Assembly: GCF_027595985.1 (NCBI RefSeq)
Contig: NC_073306.1
Span: 191,274,500 to 191,338,499, forward strand
DNA length: 64,000 nucleotides
Direction: 5' to 3'
Source of the DNA: Sorex araneus
Lineage: Eukaryota; Chordata; Mammalia; Eulipotyphla; Soricidae
Under the pieces are notes generated by a model, which worked only from the letters and a program-made list of their open reading frames with translations, ran no database searches and was not told where the DNA came from. This document shows positions 22,266-34,149 of this stretch, piece after piece (within the stretch, counting starts at the first letter, position 1; the number at the start of each line of letters is the position of its first letter). A program made the position numbers and the translations under genes.

Positions 22266-23713
22266 TTTCCCATTTCTCCGCGCCCGCACCCCCAGAATGA
22301 CTGACGAAGAGGACGGAGCTGCTTGGGACACCGGCAGCCCACCAGCAACCTGCAGTATGTGACTTGAGAGTTTCCGCCAGGTCCCCGGAGCGGGGGCCTG
22401 GCGTTTCTCTTTTTTTTTTTTTCTTCTTTAATCTATCTCTCTTCCCCTCAACCTCTGGGCACAGCACAGCATCTATCCCACTTCTGAGCACAAAATGGAG
22501 AGACGCACCCAAGTGCGCGGCGCGGCTGGCGGGGGATCGAGGGCGGGGAAGTACCGGTCTCCGCCCACATCGGACACTTAAAGAGAGTGCAGCCACGTGG
22601 GCTTTCCCATTTCTCCGCGCCCGCACCCCCAGAATGACTGACGAAGAGGACGGAGCTGCTTGGGACACCGGCAGCCCACCAGCAACCTGCAGTATGTGAC
22701 TTGAGAGTTTCCGCCAGGTCCCCCGAGCGGAAATCTCTCTCCCTCTCTCCTTCAACTTTCTCCCTGGACTTTAGACAGAAACCCAAAACCGCGCGGCCGC
22801 TGCTGCGGCCGCGCGACTCAATGTCATCTTAGTATCAGCAGTATGTAATGGTTCCTTCTTAATGGGTCGGACTTTTGTGGGTGATCCTAACAAGAATAGT
22901 AAGTATTTTGTTGAAATATTGAAGGCAATCAAAATGGTAGCCATCTCTCTAGACTGAACTAAGCTATATCCCCACGCTGGCTGAGAAGAAATATCCTTCT
23001 TTCTCGGGAAGAAACGTGGCGTGGTGTCAAACATAGTGTGATGTCCATTAAGCAAACAGACCTGGTGGCGTGGGAATGGGAAATAAGGGGAAAAATTAGG
23101 TACATGGACCAGTGGGACGCTGGTGGTATCTCGAGCCGGAGCCGATATCAGCGCAAGAGCTTTGGTTCCAGAAACTGCTTCCAGACACTCTACTAGACTA
23201 TCAACTAAGCCAGAGCCCCACGCCGGCTGATGACGGGAAATAACCATCCTCTTCGTTTTTTTTTCCCTTTGTCAGACAGCGTGGCGATTACTAAACAGGC
23301 GTGAACTCGGTGGCGCGGGGCAAGGGGGAAAAAGAAAAGTTATGTAACAAACAGCAGGACTTAATATCTCTATATGCTTAGTAATGGAGAATTATCAAAT
23401 GCCTCATTGGCAATAGGACTGTCTTTTTCTTTTTGGGGGGAAACCCCAGCAACGGTAGTGAGTTGTGTGTTGAAACATGGAATGTAATCGAGATAAGCGC
23501 AAATGAAGTGAAACCTATCACGTATAAGGGTGGGGACTAGGGAGGTGGGAGGGGGCGGCAGATAGACTGGGGGGGTTGGGAATGTAAGATGGGCACTGGT
23601 GAAGGAAGGGGTATTTGAATATTGTATAACAGACATAATCCTGAGAACTTTGTAACCCTCCACTTGGTGATTCAATAAAAAAAAAAAAATAAAAAAAAAT
23701 TAAAAAAAAAAAA
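22266..23713 (+). mobile_element. 1.45-kb SVA-like composite retroelement inserted in L1
   Basis: The 18-bp direct repeats aaaaagatgggtagcatc at 22248-22265 and 23714-23731 bound it. Its 5' GC-rich module, starting tttcccatttctccgcgccc, is present at about 22266 and again at about 22606 (about 340 bp apart, about 125 bp nearly identical). A central module is also duplicated: 'ccccacgctggctgagaagaaat' at about 22970 and 'ccccacgccggctgatgacggg' at about 23217. The 3' part ends with a G-rich tract, 'gattcaataaa' and a long A-rich tail, like the L1 3' UTR. No long protein frame is present, so it presumably relied on L1 for mobility. CpG content is far above that of its surroundings. Confidence 0.82.
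22790..22813. repeat. GC-rich palindrome in the composite element
   Basis: gcgcggccgc tgct gcggccgcgc: perfect 10-bp arms with a 4-base loop. Confidence 0.85.
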
Positions 23714-25405
23714 AAAAAGATGGGTAGCATCAGCTTCCCCAATTTCAAACTCTACTACAAAGCAGTAATAATTAAAGCAGCATGGTATTGGGCTAGAAAC
23801 AGACCTGCAGACCAATGGAACAAAGTTGAATATCCTGTCACAGACCCCCAAATATATGGCCACTTAATCTTTGACAAAGGAGCAAGAAATGCAAAGTGGA
23901 ACAAGGAAAGCCTCTTCAACAAATGGTGCTGGAAAAACTGGATAGCTACCTGCAAAATTGAACTCTGACCTCTGTCTAATGCCAGGCACAAAAGTCAGAT
24001 CAAAGACCTCAATATCAGACACGAATCTATAAGGTACATAGAAGAAAATATAGGCAAAACTCTCCATGACATTGAAGCTAAAAGCATCATTAAGGATGAA
24101 ATAGCACTGACCATGCAAGTGGAAGCAACCATAAACAAATGGGACTACATCAAACTAAGAAGTTTCTTCACTTCAAAAGAAACAGTGACCAAAATACAGA
24201 AAGAGCCCACAGAATGGGAAAGAATATTTACCCAATACACATCTGATAAGGGATTAATATCTAAGATGTACAAGACACTAGTAGAATTATACAAAAAAAA
24301 CCTCCAACCCCATCAAAAAAAATGGGGAGAAGAAATAAACGGAAGTCTCCTCAAAAAAGAAATTCAAATTGCCAAAAGGCACATGAAAAAATGCTCCACA
24401 TCAGTAGTCATCAGGGAGGTGCAAATCAAAACAACAATGAGATATCATCTCACACCACAGAGACTGGCACATATCAAAAGCACAAAAGCAACCAGTGCTG
24501 GTGTAGATGTGGGGAAAAAGGGATGCTCTTCCATTGTTGGTGGGAATGTCGACTGGTCCATATTTCTGGAAATCAATATGGACAGTCCTTCAAAAAGTAG
24601 AAATTGACCTTCCATATGACCCTCACAATACCACTTCTGGGAATATATCCTGAGGATGCAAAAAAAAAAGCACAGTAGAAATGACACCTGTATTTATATA
24701 TTCATTCCAGCACTGTTCACAATAGCCAAAATCTGGAAACAACCCAAGTGCCCTAAAACAGATGACTGGTTAAAGAAACTTTGGTACATCTACACAATGG
24801 AATACTATGCAGCTGTTAGGAGAGATGAAGTCATGAAATTCGCTTGTCTCCATGTCTATCTGTAAATAGAATGACATGGAGAGTATCATGCTAAGTGAAA
24901 TGAGTCAGAAAGAGAGGGACAGACATAAAAGGACTGCACTCATTTTTGGAGTATAGAATAACATCACATGAGGCTGACACCCAAGGACAGTAGATACAAG
25001 GACCAGGAGGATTGCCCCATAGCTGGAATACTGCTTCATGAGAGAAAAAGAGAAGGCAGATGGAATAGAGGAATAGAGAAGGGATCACTAAGAAAATGAT
25101 GGCTGGAGGAACCAGTCAGGATGGGAGACGTGTGCCGAAAGTAGATAATGGACCAAACATGATGACCTCTCAGTGTCTGTGCTGTAAGCCATAATGCCCA
25201 AAAGTAGAGAGAAAGTATGGGGAACATTGTCTGCCATGGAGGCAGGGGGAGAGAGGGAAAGGTGGGGTATAGTGGGGATATTGGTGGTGGGGAATGTTCA
25301 CTGGTTTATGGATGGGTGTTTGATCATTGTGTGATTGTAATCCAAATGTGAAAGCTTATAACTATTTCACGGTAATTCAATAAAATTTTAAAAAATTTAA
25401 AAAAA

Positions 25406-26053
25406 TCATTATCATCATCATCCTGTTGATTGTCAAATTTCTTGAATGGTCTCAGTAATGTCTCCATTCGTCTTAGCCCTGAGATTTTAGAAGACTCTCT
25501 TTACACATCCTTTCTAATAGTGCCTCATTGGAGACTCTTTCAGGGTCATGGGAATGAGATCCATCATTGTTACTGGTTTTGGCATATAAATACACATGGG
25601 GAGTTTGCGAGCTCTCCCATGTGGTCAGGAAACTCTTGGTAGCTTGCCAGGTTCTCCCAGAGGGAGAAGTAGGCTATAAGCTTCCGGGAGCTTGGTTTTT
25701 AGTCTCTGGATGTTGGCTGTTGGTGGGATTGCACGGCGCCAGGGGCAGTCCCTGGGTGTGACTGCCTAGCTACTGGAAAATGGGGAATCTGGGAGGAAGA
25801 GGCCCAGTCCCATTTTGATCAGGCTTGGAGAGCTCAGCCCTGGCTCCCACATACCTGAGTTCCTCTGCCATTTCCTTCATGTGTGAAGCTCCTTAGCACG
25901 TGTGTAGAGGGTCCTTGAGCATGGCTGTGACTAGGATCTGGAGATCTTTGGCTGAGGGATCTCTGTTTGGGGCGGGGAGGGAAACTGAGACCCAACCCCT
26001 ACGAAGGGCCCCGGTGAAGACACCTAGGCCTGGGGCAAGAGACTCTCGGCAAA
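25406..26053 (-). mobile_element. 0.6-kb RTE-tailed composite, long subtype, near full length
   Basis: The minus strand starts near 'gagagtctcttgcccc' (26045). It continues through a GC-rich head, the 'tagctaggcagtcacaccc' segment and the SINE B-like body, and ends in 'gacattactgagacc...caatcaacagg' plus (GAT)n at 25406-25420. It abuts the A-rich tail of the preceding L1. Confidence 0.88.
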
Positions 26054-26322
26054 ATAAATTAATTAAAAAATAAATAAAATCATAAGCTTAAGATTTAAAA
26101 TGAATCATATTAAATTAAAATGATCAAAATCCCATAATTATAAGAGAATCCTTATTAAATTAGATCAACAAGACAATACAAGATATTGTCTGCAATTTGT
26201 ATGTTTAAATACCCACAAAAATGGAGAGTAAGTAAAATGGTAAAATATATACCTTACAAAGTCTGACATCGAAATAACTTAAATTGTTAATCTCAACAAT
26301 TTTAGATTTCATAGTAAGGAAT

Positions 26323-26400
26323 TTTTGTTTTTTTTTTTTGCTTTTTGGGTCACACCTGGCAAGGCAAACGCCCTACCCGCTGTGCTATCACTCCAGCCCC
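26323..26400 (-). mobile_element. Minimal 78-bp SINE A with internal deletion
   Basis: The tail (poly-T on this strand, gctttttgggtcacacctgg) is joined directly to the extreme 5' head (caaggcaaacgccctacccgctgtgctatcactccagcccc). About 110 bp, including the B box, is missing. Direct repeats agtaaggaat at 26313-26322 and 26401-26410 show it inserted in this form. Confidence 0.92.
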
Positions 26401-26604
26401 AGTAAGGAATGTTTTAAATAAATTATCCTCCAAACTCAAAGTTAAAACATATTAAGAGATTAATGCACATTTATAATGATAACTTCAACATTTTTCTTTG
26501 TTAATTATAGAAAAGTAGGTATCTAGCTGTTGTCTAACAGTATATTGCAATATATTATACCTAAAAAGCATTTACTTTTTATTCTCACAAAAAATAGTAT
26601 TTCC

Positions 26605-26745
26605 TCTTTTTGATTGTCTGGTTTTGCTAAGGGAGCACACTTGGCCTACTCAGGGCTCAGACTTACTCCTAGCTCTGTGCTCAGGGATCACTCCTGGCAG
26701 GATACAGGAAACCATATGGAATGCTGGAGATTTAACCACCTGCAG
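26605..26745 (-). mobile_element. SINE A, old
   Basis: The body is recognisable (ctcctagctctgtgctcagggatcactcctgg, accatatggaatgctgg). The 5' head is lost. Confidence 0.75.
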
Positions 26746-26814
26746 AATTGCAGAACTATATTCCTGGCTGACACAGACACATCATTCATATATATGTATG
26801 TATATTTAATTTTC

Positions 26815-26948
26815 CTCATTTGGGAGCAAACTAACCAGTCAGTGTCTTGGACTTCCCTTGGCCTTTGTGCTTTTCTATTAGAGCTTGGTGGGCTACCCAG
26901 GGCTAGGCATTGAACATGTCTTTGCATGCATAGTGTGTCCTCAGCCTA
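26815..26948 (-). mobile_element. SINE A relic
   Basis: Keeps 'gggctaggcattgaacatgtctttgcatgcatagtgtgtcctcagcc', an inverted SINE A head. The remainder is degraded. Confidence 0.55.
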
Positions 26949-27013
26949 TTTCTTTGCAACACTCCCTTCCAAGAAAACCCCGACAATTTGAGTAACACAC
27001 AGTTTAAAAACAC

Positions 27014-27261
27014 TGTCACTGTCACTGTCATCCCCGTTGCTCATCGATTTGTTCGAACAGGCACCAGTAACGTCTCTCATTGTGAGACTTATTGTTACTG
27101 TTTTTGGCATAGCCAATATGCCACAGGTAGCTTGCCAGACTCTGCCGTACAGGCGCAATACTCTCAGTAGCTTGCCGGGCTCTCGAGAGGGGCAGAGGAA
27201 TTGAACACGGGTCAGCCACATGAAAGGCGAATGCCCTACCACTGTACTATCACTCCAGCCC
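27014..27261 (-). mobile_element. SINE B, (GTGACA)n-tail subtype, full length
   Basis: Complete element with the tail as (cactgt)n on this strand. Direct repeats agtttaaaaacac at 27001-27013 and 27262-27274 are identical. Confidence 0.96.
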
Positions 27262-27274
27262 AGTTTAAAAACAC

Positions 27275-28325
27275 ACAATAAAAATTAGAAAATATATTTT
27301 ATTGATTAAAATGAAAATAACTTATTCAAAGTTTGAGTTTCTACTGTAGTGCTTAAAAGGATAAATGTAATTTAAAACGTGTATAAGGAGCAAATAAATA
27401 TGCCATTTTTCTATTACTGTATACTGTCTAGTAGCATTGATATAAAAAATAAATTATTAGTTATAATGATATTGTGAATTTGTGGAGCATTTGAAGTTTT
27501 ACTTGTGGAAAGTAAAGTAGAATTTTACTTGTAGCATTTTTTGACAAAATGTTTTACTATATTTTATAACTGAAAATATAATGAACCAGTAATTATAATC
27601 CTCTGCTTTTATCCAACAGAAGATAATAGAAAAAGCTGTGTCACAGTAATAGCAACTTTTTTATAATAAAAATGACCAATGAAAATACAGTAATTAAGGG
27701 TAAATTACACAAAGGAGAAGATAAGGAATGGATAAAATGTAAATAAATCTTTAAAACAAATAAGAAATCGAGAATGAAAAGATAACATAGGGAAAATGTG
27801 GACAAAACTTCAACAATGAAGTAAGTAACACTGCTAAAGACTATAATGAGGTAACCTAAGAAAGAAACGAGAGAAATCTGGGGGTTTGTAACAGAGTTAT
27901 TGATAATATTGGCAAAGAAGTTTCAGATTTGCTCATCATAATATATAAAAAGGATATGTAACATGGCTTTAATGAAATCCTGGAGAAAAGATTATGAAAA
28001 ACATAGGACACATATTTATGACAAGGTATCTATTCAAACATTAAAAAGAAAATGACAAGTGTTGAAGTGGCGTCTTGCTCAAAGAAAATGCTTTCCAACT
28101 ACTCATAGAAAATTAATAAACATTATGAATAAAACAGGGGTTTATTCTGCATCTTATTTGTGTTTTTAATACATCTTCAACATTTTATGTATACCCAATC
28201 ATATTTAATTTTGTTGTTAAATTTTTTACTGTGATCATGTTTGTCTTATATATCTTAGTAAAGGATTATTTTAAAGATGATTTGAAATTATAATAAAGTA
28301 GTAACTACTTTAGAACATCCCCCAA
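27275..28325. other. Unique AT-rich sequence
   Basis: No gene, RNA or classifiable repeat is seen. Confidence 0.55.
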
Positions 28326-28365
28326 TACTTCATTCCTCCCCTCTCCTTTTCTCCCTGCTTCCTCC

Positions 28366-28490
28366 TCTTTCCTCCCTCCCTCCCTCCCTCCCTTCCTTCC
28401 TTCCTTCCTTCCTTCCTTCCTTCCTTCCTTCCTTCCTTCCTTCCTTCCTTCCTTCCTTCCTTCCTTCCTTCCTTCCTTCCTTCCTTCCTT
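28366..28490. repeat. (TTCC)n microsatellite
   Basis: A (CCCT)n start is followed by roughly 25 uninterrupted TTCC units. Confidence 0.98.
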
Positions 28491-28534
28491 TGTTTTTCTT
28501 CCATTCTTTTCTTTATTTTTTTTTCTCTTTTATT

Positions 28535-28765
28535 TGCTTTATAAATTTGGGAATCCACCCAGTGATATTCCTGATGTGGGGCATGGAGATTTTATTCCAG
28601 TGATACTTGGTAAACCACGTGGTACAGGAGACAGTACCAAACCCCCTGATCCCCTGTATGCAAAGTATGTGCTCTATTCTGTTGAGCTAACTTTCTGGCC
28701 CTATACATCTCTTTCTTTAGTCTGTTACTTAAAATTACACACACACACACACACACACACATATT
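28535..28765 (-). mobile_element. SINE A, old, with flanking (CA)n
   Basis: Degraded SINE A at 28535-28704 (ttgggaatccacccagtgat, gtgctctattctgttgagctaac). A (CA)n tract follows at 28738-28761. Confidence 0.65.
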
Positions 28766-28769
28766 AGGC

Positions 28770-30440
28770 AAGTATAAATTTCTAGGAAATTTTTTAAGTC
28801 ATTAAGTGAATCAAGAAAATGTCACGATTCGTCTGTTTCTGGCATACAGTTTTAACTTGTCAACAGTAAGACTGACATAGATAGTAGTTTCATGCTTCTG
28901 CTAAAATGGTGATCTGAATACTGATTGTGGATTTTGACTGCAGATGTTAGAAGCAAACCATCTCTAACAGATGTATAATCTGATTAAATATGCAATGCAA
29001 TGATATTGTCAAAACCTATTAATCACTCTTTCAGGACACATTAGTGTAGGCTTTCCTGACAGCTGTGAGGATTGGAATGTCTCTGTAGTTGCAGGTACCT
29101 TTGCTCATCCGCACCACCCAATGTGTCTTAAAGGGAAAAATAAATACAGTAGAGAAGTGCATAGTGTATTCCATGCACTGGAATGCATGCTGGATTTTGG
29201 TTTTCAAATAATTAGAGAGATTAAAAAAAAACATGATTTGCCCAATACTGTTTAACATTACCTGAATTTACTGGTTTCTTAATCCTAAATTGCAGTGATC
29301 GCTTTCTGTCACCAGGAACTAATTAAAAAATGCGTACGTAGAACTGGACCTTTAGCATGAATATATTATGATGCAGCCCCATGACTGATGGTTGTACAAT
29401 ATATGTTCATGGATAAAAGCCATTTCCCTACTGAGAATGCTAACAAGTATTGATTTTTCAGTTATTAACCCACACGGGTACAGCTATTTATTTTAGAAAT
29501 GATAGAACCATAATTTTATGAACAGTAGCCTCTAGATCTTATTTTTGTCCTTGGTTTACCCTTACTAATTGAAGTTACTGATAATAAGGCTGTTCTTCAG
29601 TAAAATTAAAAACCTGCTTACCAATAAGTAAACCAAATGTTCTCATATGGAACTATTCTGATCGCAGAATTGTTTTGCCATAGTGTTACAAAAAGATAAA
29701 TTTATTAAGACCAGGATTTATTAAAATTTATTTCGTATTCACTTAAGAATGCAATGAGCTACTTAAAATGAACATTTTTATTTTCTTCAACTATGCTTGA
29801 AGAAATATTAAGTAAGTGGACTTGCTAGAGAAAGGTAGATTAAAAGAAAGTGAAAATGCATCAGTTCTTAAATCACCCATTAAAGCTTAAAATTTGTTAC
29901 TAAGTTAAGATGACAAGTAAAAGGATAAGGAGAAGGAAGAGGAAGAGTAGAAGTAAAATAAGCAGCAGTAATTGTACTTCCAGGTCTCTCAAGGAAAATA
30001 TGATCTACCTTCTATTTTTATTCTTGAAGATAGAGATGCTTTTTCATGAAACTTTTTACAATATAACTTTGTTAAGATGAATCTCTACCAAAGGTTTTTT
30101 GTTTATTTCTTATGTGGAGATTTGCATGGTTATATTAGGACTTTACTCCCGTAGTGGTAGAATATGTATCATAGAAACTCTACCCTACTGACCAATATTC
30201 AGAGCCTTCATTTATTTTTTCTCAGAGGATAAGAGAAGAACTTTGAGTTTCAGAGTCATATTCTTAAATATTTACATAGGGATTAGACTTCAGTAATTAA
30301 TACTAGAAATGAATATTCCATAATGAACGTGTTAATGATTTACTTTGCTTAAGGAAAGGCTTTAATAAGAATATGTAAAGTAAATTGCTTATGTTTAATT
30401 CATAATATATATACAAAGTTAGGCCATTTTAGGACTTTGA
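28770..30440. other. Unique sequence, 1.7 kb
   Basis: Contains no clear repeat. A small open frame on the minus strand (29258-29031) resembles no family I recognise. Ordinary intergenic DNA is the default reading, though this is one of the longer repeat-free stretches. Confidence 0.5.
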
Positions 30441-30460
30441 TATTGAGAACAGGAGTTCTT

Positions 30461-30820
30461 TTTATTTTTTAATATTTATTAGTGAATCACTGTGAGGTAC
30501 AGTTACAAACTTATGAACTTTAATGTTTGCATTTCGTTTACATCCCTCCACCAGTGCCCATTGTCCTCCACCAATGTTTCCAGTACCCCTCCCACCACCC
30601 CCACCCCAACACTCACCACCCCATCCTGCCTCTGCAGCAGGGCATTCCCTTTTGTTCTCTTTCCTGTTGGATGTTGTAGTTTGCAATAGGAGTAATGAGT
30701 GGCCATCATGTTTGGTCTATAGTCTACTTTCGGCCCACAACTTTCAGCCCAAGTGGGTCCTCCCAACATTCTTTACTAGGTGTTCCCTTCTCTATCTCAG
30801 CTGCCTTTTCCTACAGCATG
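30461..30820 (-). mobile_element. L1 3' UTR end, 17-bp target-site duplication
   Basis: The minus strand corresponds to the L1 3' UTR ending seen at 60.1-60.5 kb: 'ggtggacaatgggcactggtg' matches the antisense of 30545-30575. Identical repeats tgagaacaggagttctt at 30444-30460 and 30821-30837 bound it. Further partial copies of 'aacaggagttc' follow to 30853. Confidence 0.92.
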
Positions 30821-31416
30821 TGAGAACAGGAGTTCTTAGGAACAGGAGTTCCTGAGTAAGGGGAAATAAAAAATATGACATAGTAAACACTAAAAAGGAA
30901 AGTACAATAACAGCTATGTTTCTGAGTGCCATATGCAATAGGAATAATTTAATGGAGGCAAAAGTCCTATAAAAAAGAATTCTAAAACACTGTTCAGAGA
31001 AACAAAGAAATACACAAGGTGATGGAAAATTATCCTATGCTCATAGATTGGAAAGTAACTGTTATATGGTCATCAAACCTAAAGCAATAAACAAATTGTA
31101 GTCTCCAACAAAATCTCCCAATGCATTTTTCACTTAATAATAGAATAAGCAATACTAAAATTATATGAGACCACAAAACTTCCCTAATATTTGAAGAAAC
31201 TTGATTGGATTAATGCGGTCTTTAGTAAAGAATAAATAAAATATAAAAACCCTTGCTGGATTTCAATCATAATTCAGAGTTATAGTAATCAAAACAGTAT
31301 AGTATTTAAATCAAGGGGAAAAACCTGAAAACCCAGAAATAACCCCAAAGACCAGGTCTGAGTTATCTTGGGTGATAATTTATAAGAAACGTGTTAAGAA
31401 CATGCAATGGGGAAAA

Positions 31417-31655
31417 ATTGTCACTGTCACTGTCATCCCGTTGTTCCTCGATTTGTTCGAGCAGGCACCAGTAACGTCTCTCATTAAGACACTTATTGTT
31501 ACTGTTTTTGGCATATCCAATACGCACGGGCAGCTTGCCAGGCTCTGCTGTGCAGGCTCGATACTCTCTGTAGCTTGCCGGGCTCTCCGAGAGGGGCAAA
31601 GGAATCGAACACGGGTCGGCAGAGTGAAAGGCGAAAGCCCAACCGCTGTGCTATC
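31417..31655 (-). mobile_element. SINE B, (GTGACA)n-tail subtype, 5' end clipped
   Basis: Tail (gtcactgtcactgtcatcc), body and head are present, but the last bases of the head (ctccagccc on this strand) are missing. It lies within the old L1. Confidence 0.92.
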
Positions 31656-31742
31656 AAATTATGGTATTGAGGAAACTGAACAGTCATATACAAATGAATA
31701 AAATTTGATTATTATCCTCCAAATGCAAAAAGGAACTCCAAA

Positions 31743-31955
31743 GACTGGAGAGATAGTACCGTGGGTAAGTCATTTTTCTTACATAAGAATGACTTGGGTT
31801 TGATTTCCCCAAACTCTATATGCCCCATCCTCCTCAATCCTTGCCAGAAGGAATCCCTGAGAACAAACTGAGGAGTAAACTTTGAGCACTACACGGCATA
31901 GCCCAAAAGCAACAACAACAACAACAACAATAATAATAATAATAATAATAAAATT
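31743..31955 (+). mobile_element. SINE A with (CAA)n(TAA)n tail
   Basis: Diverged SINE A at 31743-31906 whose A-rich tail has expanded into (CAA)n followed by (TAA)n to about 31952. Confidence 0.8.
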
Positions 31956-32793
31956 CCAAATGAATTAAAGACGTTAATGTACAATGCCAGATTATAAAAT
32001 ACACAGAATACAATAGCCAACATTCTCATAATGCTCACTGGCATGGATTTTACAGATTTCTTTGGGGACTCAACTTCGAATTTAAGGAAAACAGAGAAAA
32101 AGAATAAACCAATACTACATCACCAAACTGTATTTGTACATGAAATAAAAAACACAATAAATAAAGGCAAGCTTCTTCTTAGCATGAGATAATTGTGATT
32201 CACATATTTAACAAGGAATTTATATAAATATATTAATATATCATACACTGGAATAAGAGAAAGAAAAATACAAAAGCATCAGCAAAATAGGGATTTGAAT
32301 AGATATATTTGTCAAGATATATGTTCAATAGGCACAGTGAAAATGCAAGCATCACTTATTATTTGGAAGATACAAATAAAAACCTTATTGAAATATACCC
32401 ATACACTTATAAGAATGGCTAGTATTCAAGTGACAATGTGTAACCACAGTATAGAGAAAAACATGCCTTATACATGTGGGGGACGTAAGTTGAGTATCCA
32501 TTATGGAAAATGTTAAGAATAGTTTTTTTAAAAAACCCTGAAAATAATTGCATATGATCTTGCAATATTTCTTCTAATTTTCTGCCTGAAAAAATGTATA
32601 AACACTATTTTGAAAATAAACATGTACCACTGCATTTGTGTAGTCCTGATCATAACAGTTAAAATATAGAAACCACCTATCTGTCCACAAATAAACAAAA
32701 GCATAAAAAAGAAAGCACTGTAATATATGCTGTGATTTTCCTACAAAGAGTAATGAAATCTTGAAATTTTAGACAATAAGGATATATTCTGAG

Positions 32794-33342
32794 AGAATAG
32801 AATAGAGTCTCTTGCCACACGCCTGGCTGTCTTTCCCGGGGCCCCTCGGAGGAGATGGGCTCCAGCTTCCCTCCCCGCCCTGAGCAGAGCTCCTGGCAGC
32901 CGAAGACCACCAGAACCTAGCTACAGCCATGCTTGAGGCCCCTCTCCACACGTTCAGACAGACCTCACGCATGAAGGTACTGGCAGAGGAACCCAGGTGT
33001 GTGTAATCCCATCAACGGCCAACACCCAGAGACTTAAAAGCAAGCTCCCAGAAGCAATAACTTGCAGCCTACTTCTCCCTCTAGGAGAAACTGGCAAGCT
33101 TCTGAGAGATTCCTGCCCACATGGGACAGCCTTGCAAGCTTCCCATGGTGTATTCATATGCTAAAACCAGTAACAAGCTGGATCTTATTCCCCTGACCCT
33201 GAAAGAGCCTCCAGTGTGACATCATTGGGAGGGCCAAGTCTAGAGAGACTTCTAAGATCTCAGGGAAAGGATGAATGGAGAGGTTACTGAGCCTGCTCAG
33301 GAAATCGATGATTAATGGGATTTCGTGATCGTGATCATGATG
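32794..33342 (+). mobile_element. 0.6-kb RTE-tailed composite, short subtype, with target-site duplication
   Basis: Reads 5' to 3': 'gagtctcttgcc', GC-rich head, '...cccaggtgtgtgtaatcccatcaacggcc', body, 'ccctgaccctgaaagagcc', and 'ggagaggttactgagcctgc...aatcgatgattaatggga' with a short (GAT)-like tail. It lacks the ~135-bp segment present in the long subtype. Repeats ggatat(a/g)ttctga just before it (near 32781) and just after it (near 33343) form a duplication of L1 target sequence with one mismatch. Confidence 0.87.
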
Positions 33343-33437
33343 GATATGTTCTGAAGGCATAATGCCAAGTGAAATAGGTCAGAATGAGAAGACCAACACC
33401 ATGATTTTACTTATATGTGGACTGCAGAGAAACAAAC

Positions 33438-33845
33438 ACTGTAGCACTGTAGCACTATTGTCCCGTTGTTCATCGATTTGCTCGAGTGAGCACCAATAAC
33501 ATTGTGAGACTTGTTACTGTTTTGGCATATCGAATATGCCATGGGTAGCTTGTCAGGCTCTGCTGTGCGGGTGGGATACTCTCGGTAGCTTGCCAGTCTT
33601 TCTGAGAGGGACAGAGAGAAATCGAATCAGCCCTTGCATGTGGCTGACCTTGGTTCTATTCCTCTGTTCCTCTCAGAGAATCTGGCAAGCTACCGAGGGT
33701 GTCCTGCCTACATGGCAGAGCCTGGAAAGCACCCTGTGGTGTATCCGATATGCCAAAAACAGTAACAACAAGTGTCACAATGGAGACATTACTGGTGCCC
33801 ACTCAAGCAAATCGATGAACAATGGGACAACAGTGCTACAGTGCT
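33438..33845. mobile_element. Head-to-head pair of SINE B (minus copy then plus copy)
   Basis: A minus-strand SINE B (33438-33622) meets a plus-strand one (33625-33845) within a few bases. Both lack the tRNA-like 5' head, and both keep their 3' tails at the outer ends. The arms form an imperfect palindrome of roughly 180 bp. tgcagagaaacaaaca occurs at 33422-33437 and again at about 33879-33894, flanking the pair plus a short stretch. Confidence 0.87.
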
Positions 33846-34149
33846 TGTTTACTTCAGTACGGTGGATTGGGCAGAAATCCTGTGCAGAGAAACAAACAAA
33901 CAAACAAAAGAAAAAATACCCAGTCAAACTCTTAGATTCAACACAAAAATGGTGTTTAACAGAGGAGAAGTAGATAGTGGAATAAAATAAATAGAGGAGG
34001 TTGAGTAAATAGTGGTGGATCATAAAGTATGGGTTGTATGTATGGTACAATAAAATGAAAGTGTGAAGCTGAATTGAAACTTATACAATGTCAGAAGTTA
34101 ATTATCTAAATTTTAAAAAATCAAAAGAACAAATGACTTAACTTCATAA

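Larger units (their letters stand above)
22050..25405 (+). pseudogene. L1 3' part (ORF2 C-terminal region plus 3' UTR), interrupted
   Basis: ORF2 sequence downstream of the reverse transcriptase starts near 22050 ('cttcatggatagggagaatt') and is cut at 22265 by a 1.45-kb insertion. It resumes at 23732 with 'agcttccccaatttcaaactctactac'. Conceptual pieces include [20 protein letters not shown] and [18 protein letters not shown], then a stop, then NKWDYIKLRSFFTSKETVTK and further frames to about 24860. The 3' UTR runs from about 24900 to 25400. It ends with 'cacggtaattcaataaaa' and an A-rich tail. Several stops and shifts show it is inactive. The L1 at 56.4-57.25 kb belongs to the same 3' UTR lineage. 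Confidence 0.92.
30940..34145 (+). pseudogene. Old L1 3' half, split by four later insertions
   Basis: One L1 can be followed through the region. ORF2 blocks are at 31020-31416 (tatgctcatagattggaaag, cacttaataatagaata, atcaaaacagtatagt), 31656-31742, 31960-32790 and 33343-33440 (atgccaagtgaaataggtcag, 'cttatatgtgg'). A 3' UTR closes near 34145 ('caataaaatgaaagtgtgaagctgaattgaaac'). Insertions are SINE B at 31417, SINE A at 31743, a 0.6-kb composite at 32794 and a SINE B pair at 33438. The L1 itself is older and of a different 3' UTR lineage than the copies at 25 and 57 kb. Confidence 0.82.

Noticed and set aside
22490-22830. CpG island or gene promoter
   Set aside because: The GC-rich block lies within the duplicated 5' modules of an inserted retroelement, with target-site duplications. 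It is not next to a gene.
28310-28558. Minus-strand frame rich in KEGR repeats
   Set aside because: Pure translation of the (TTCC)n microsatellite.
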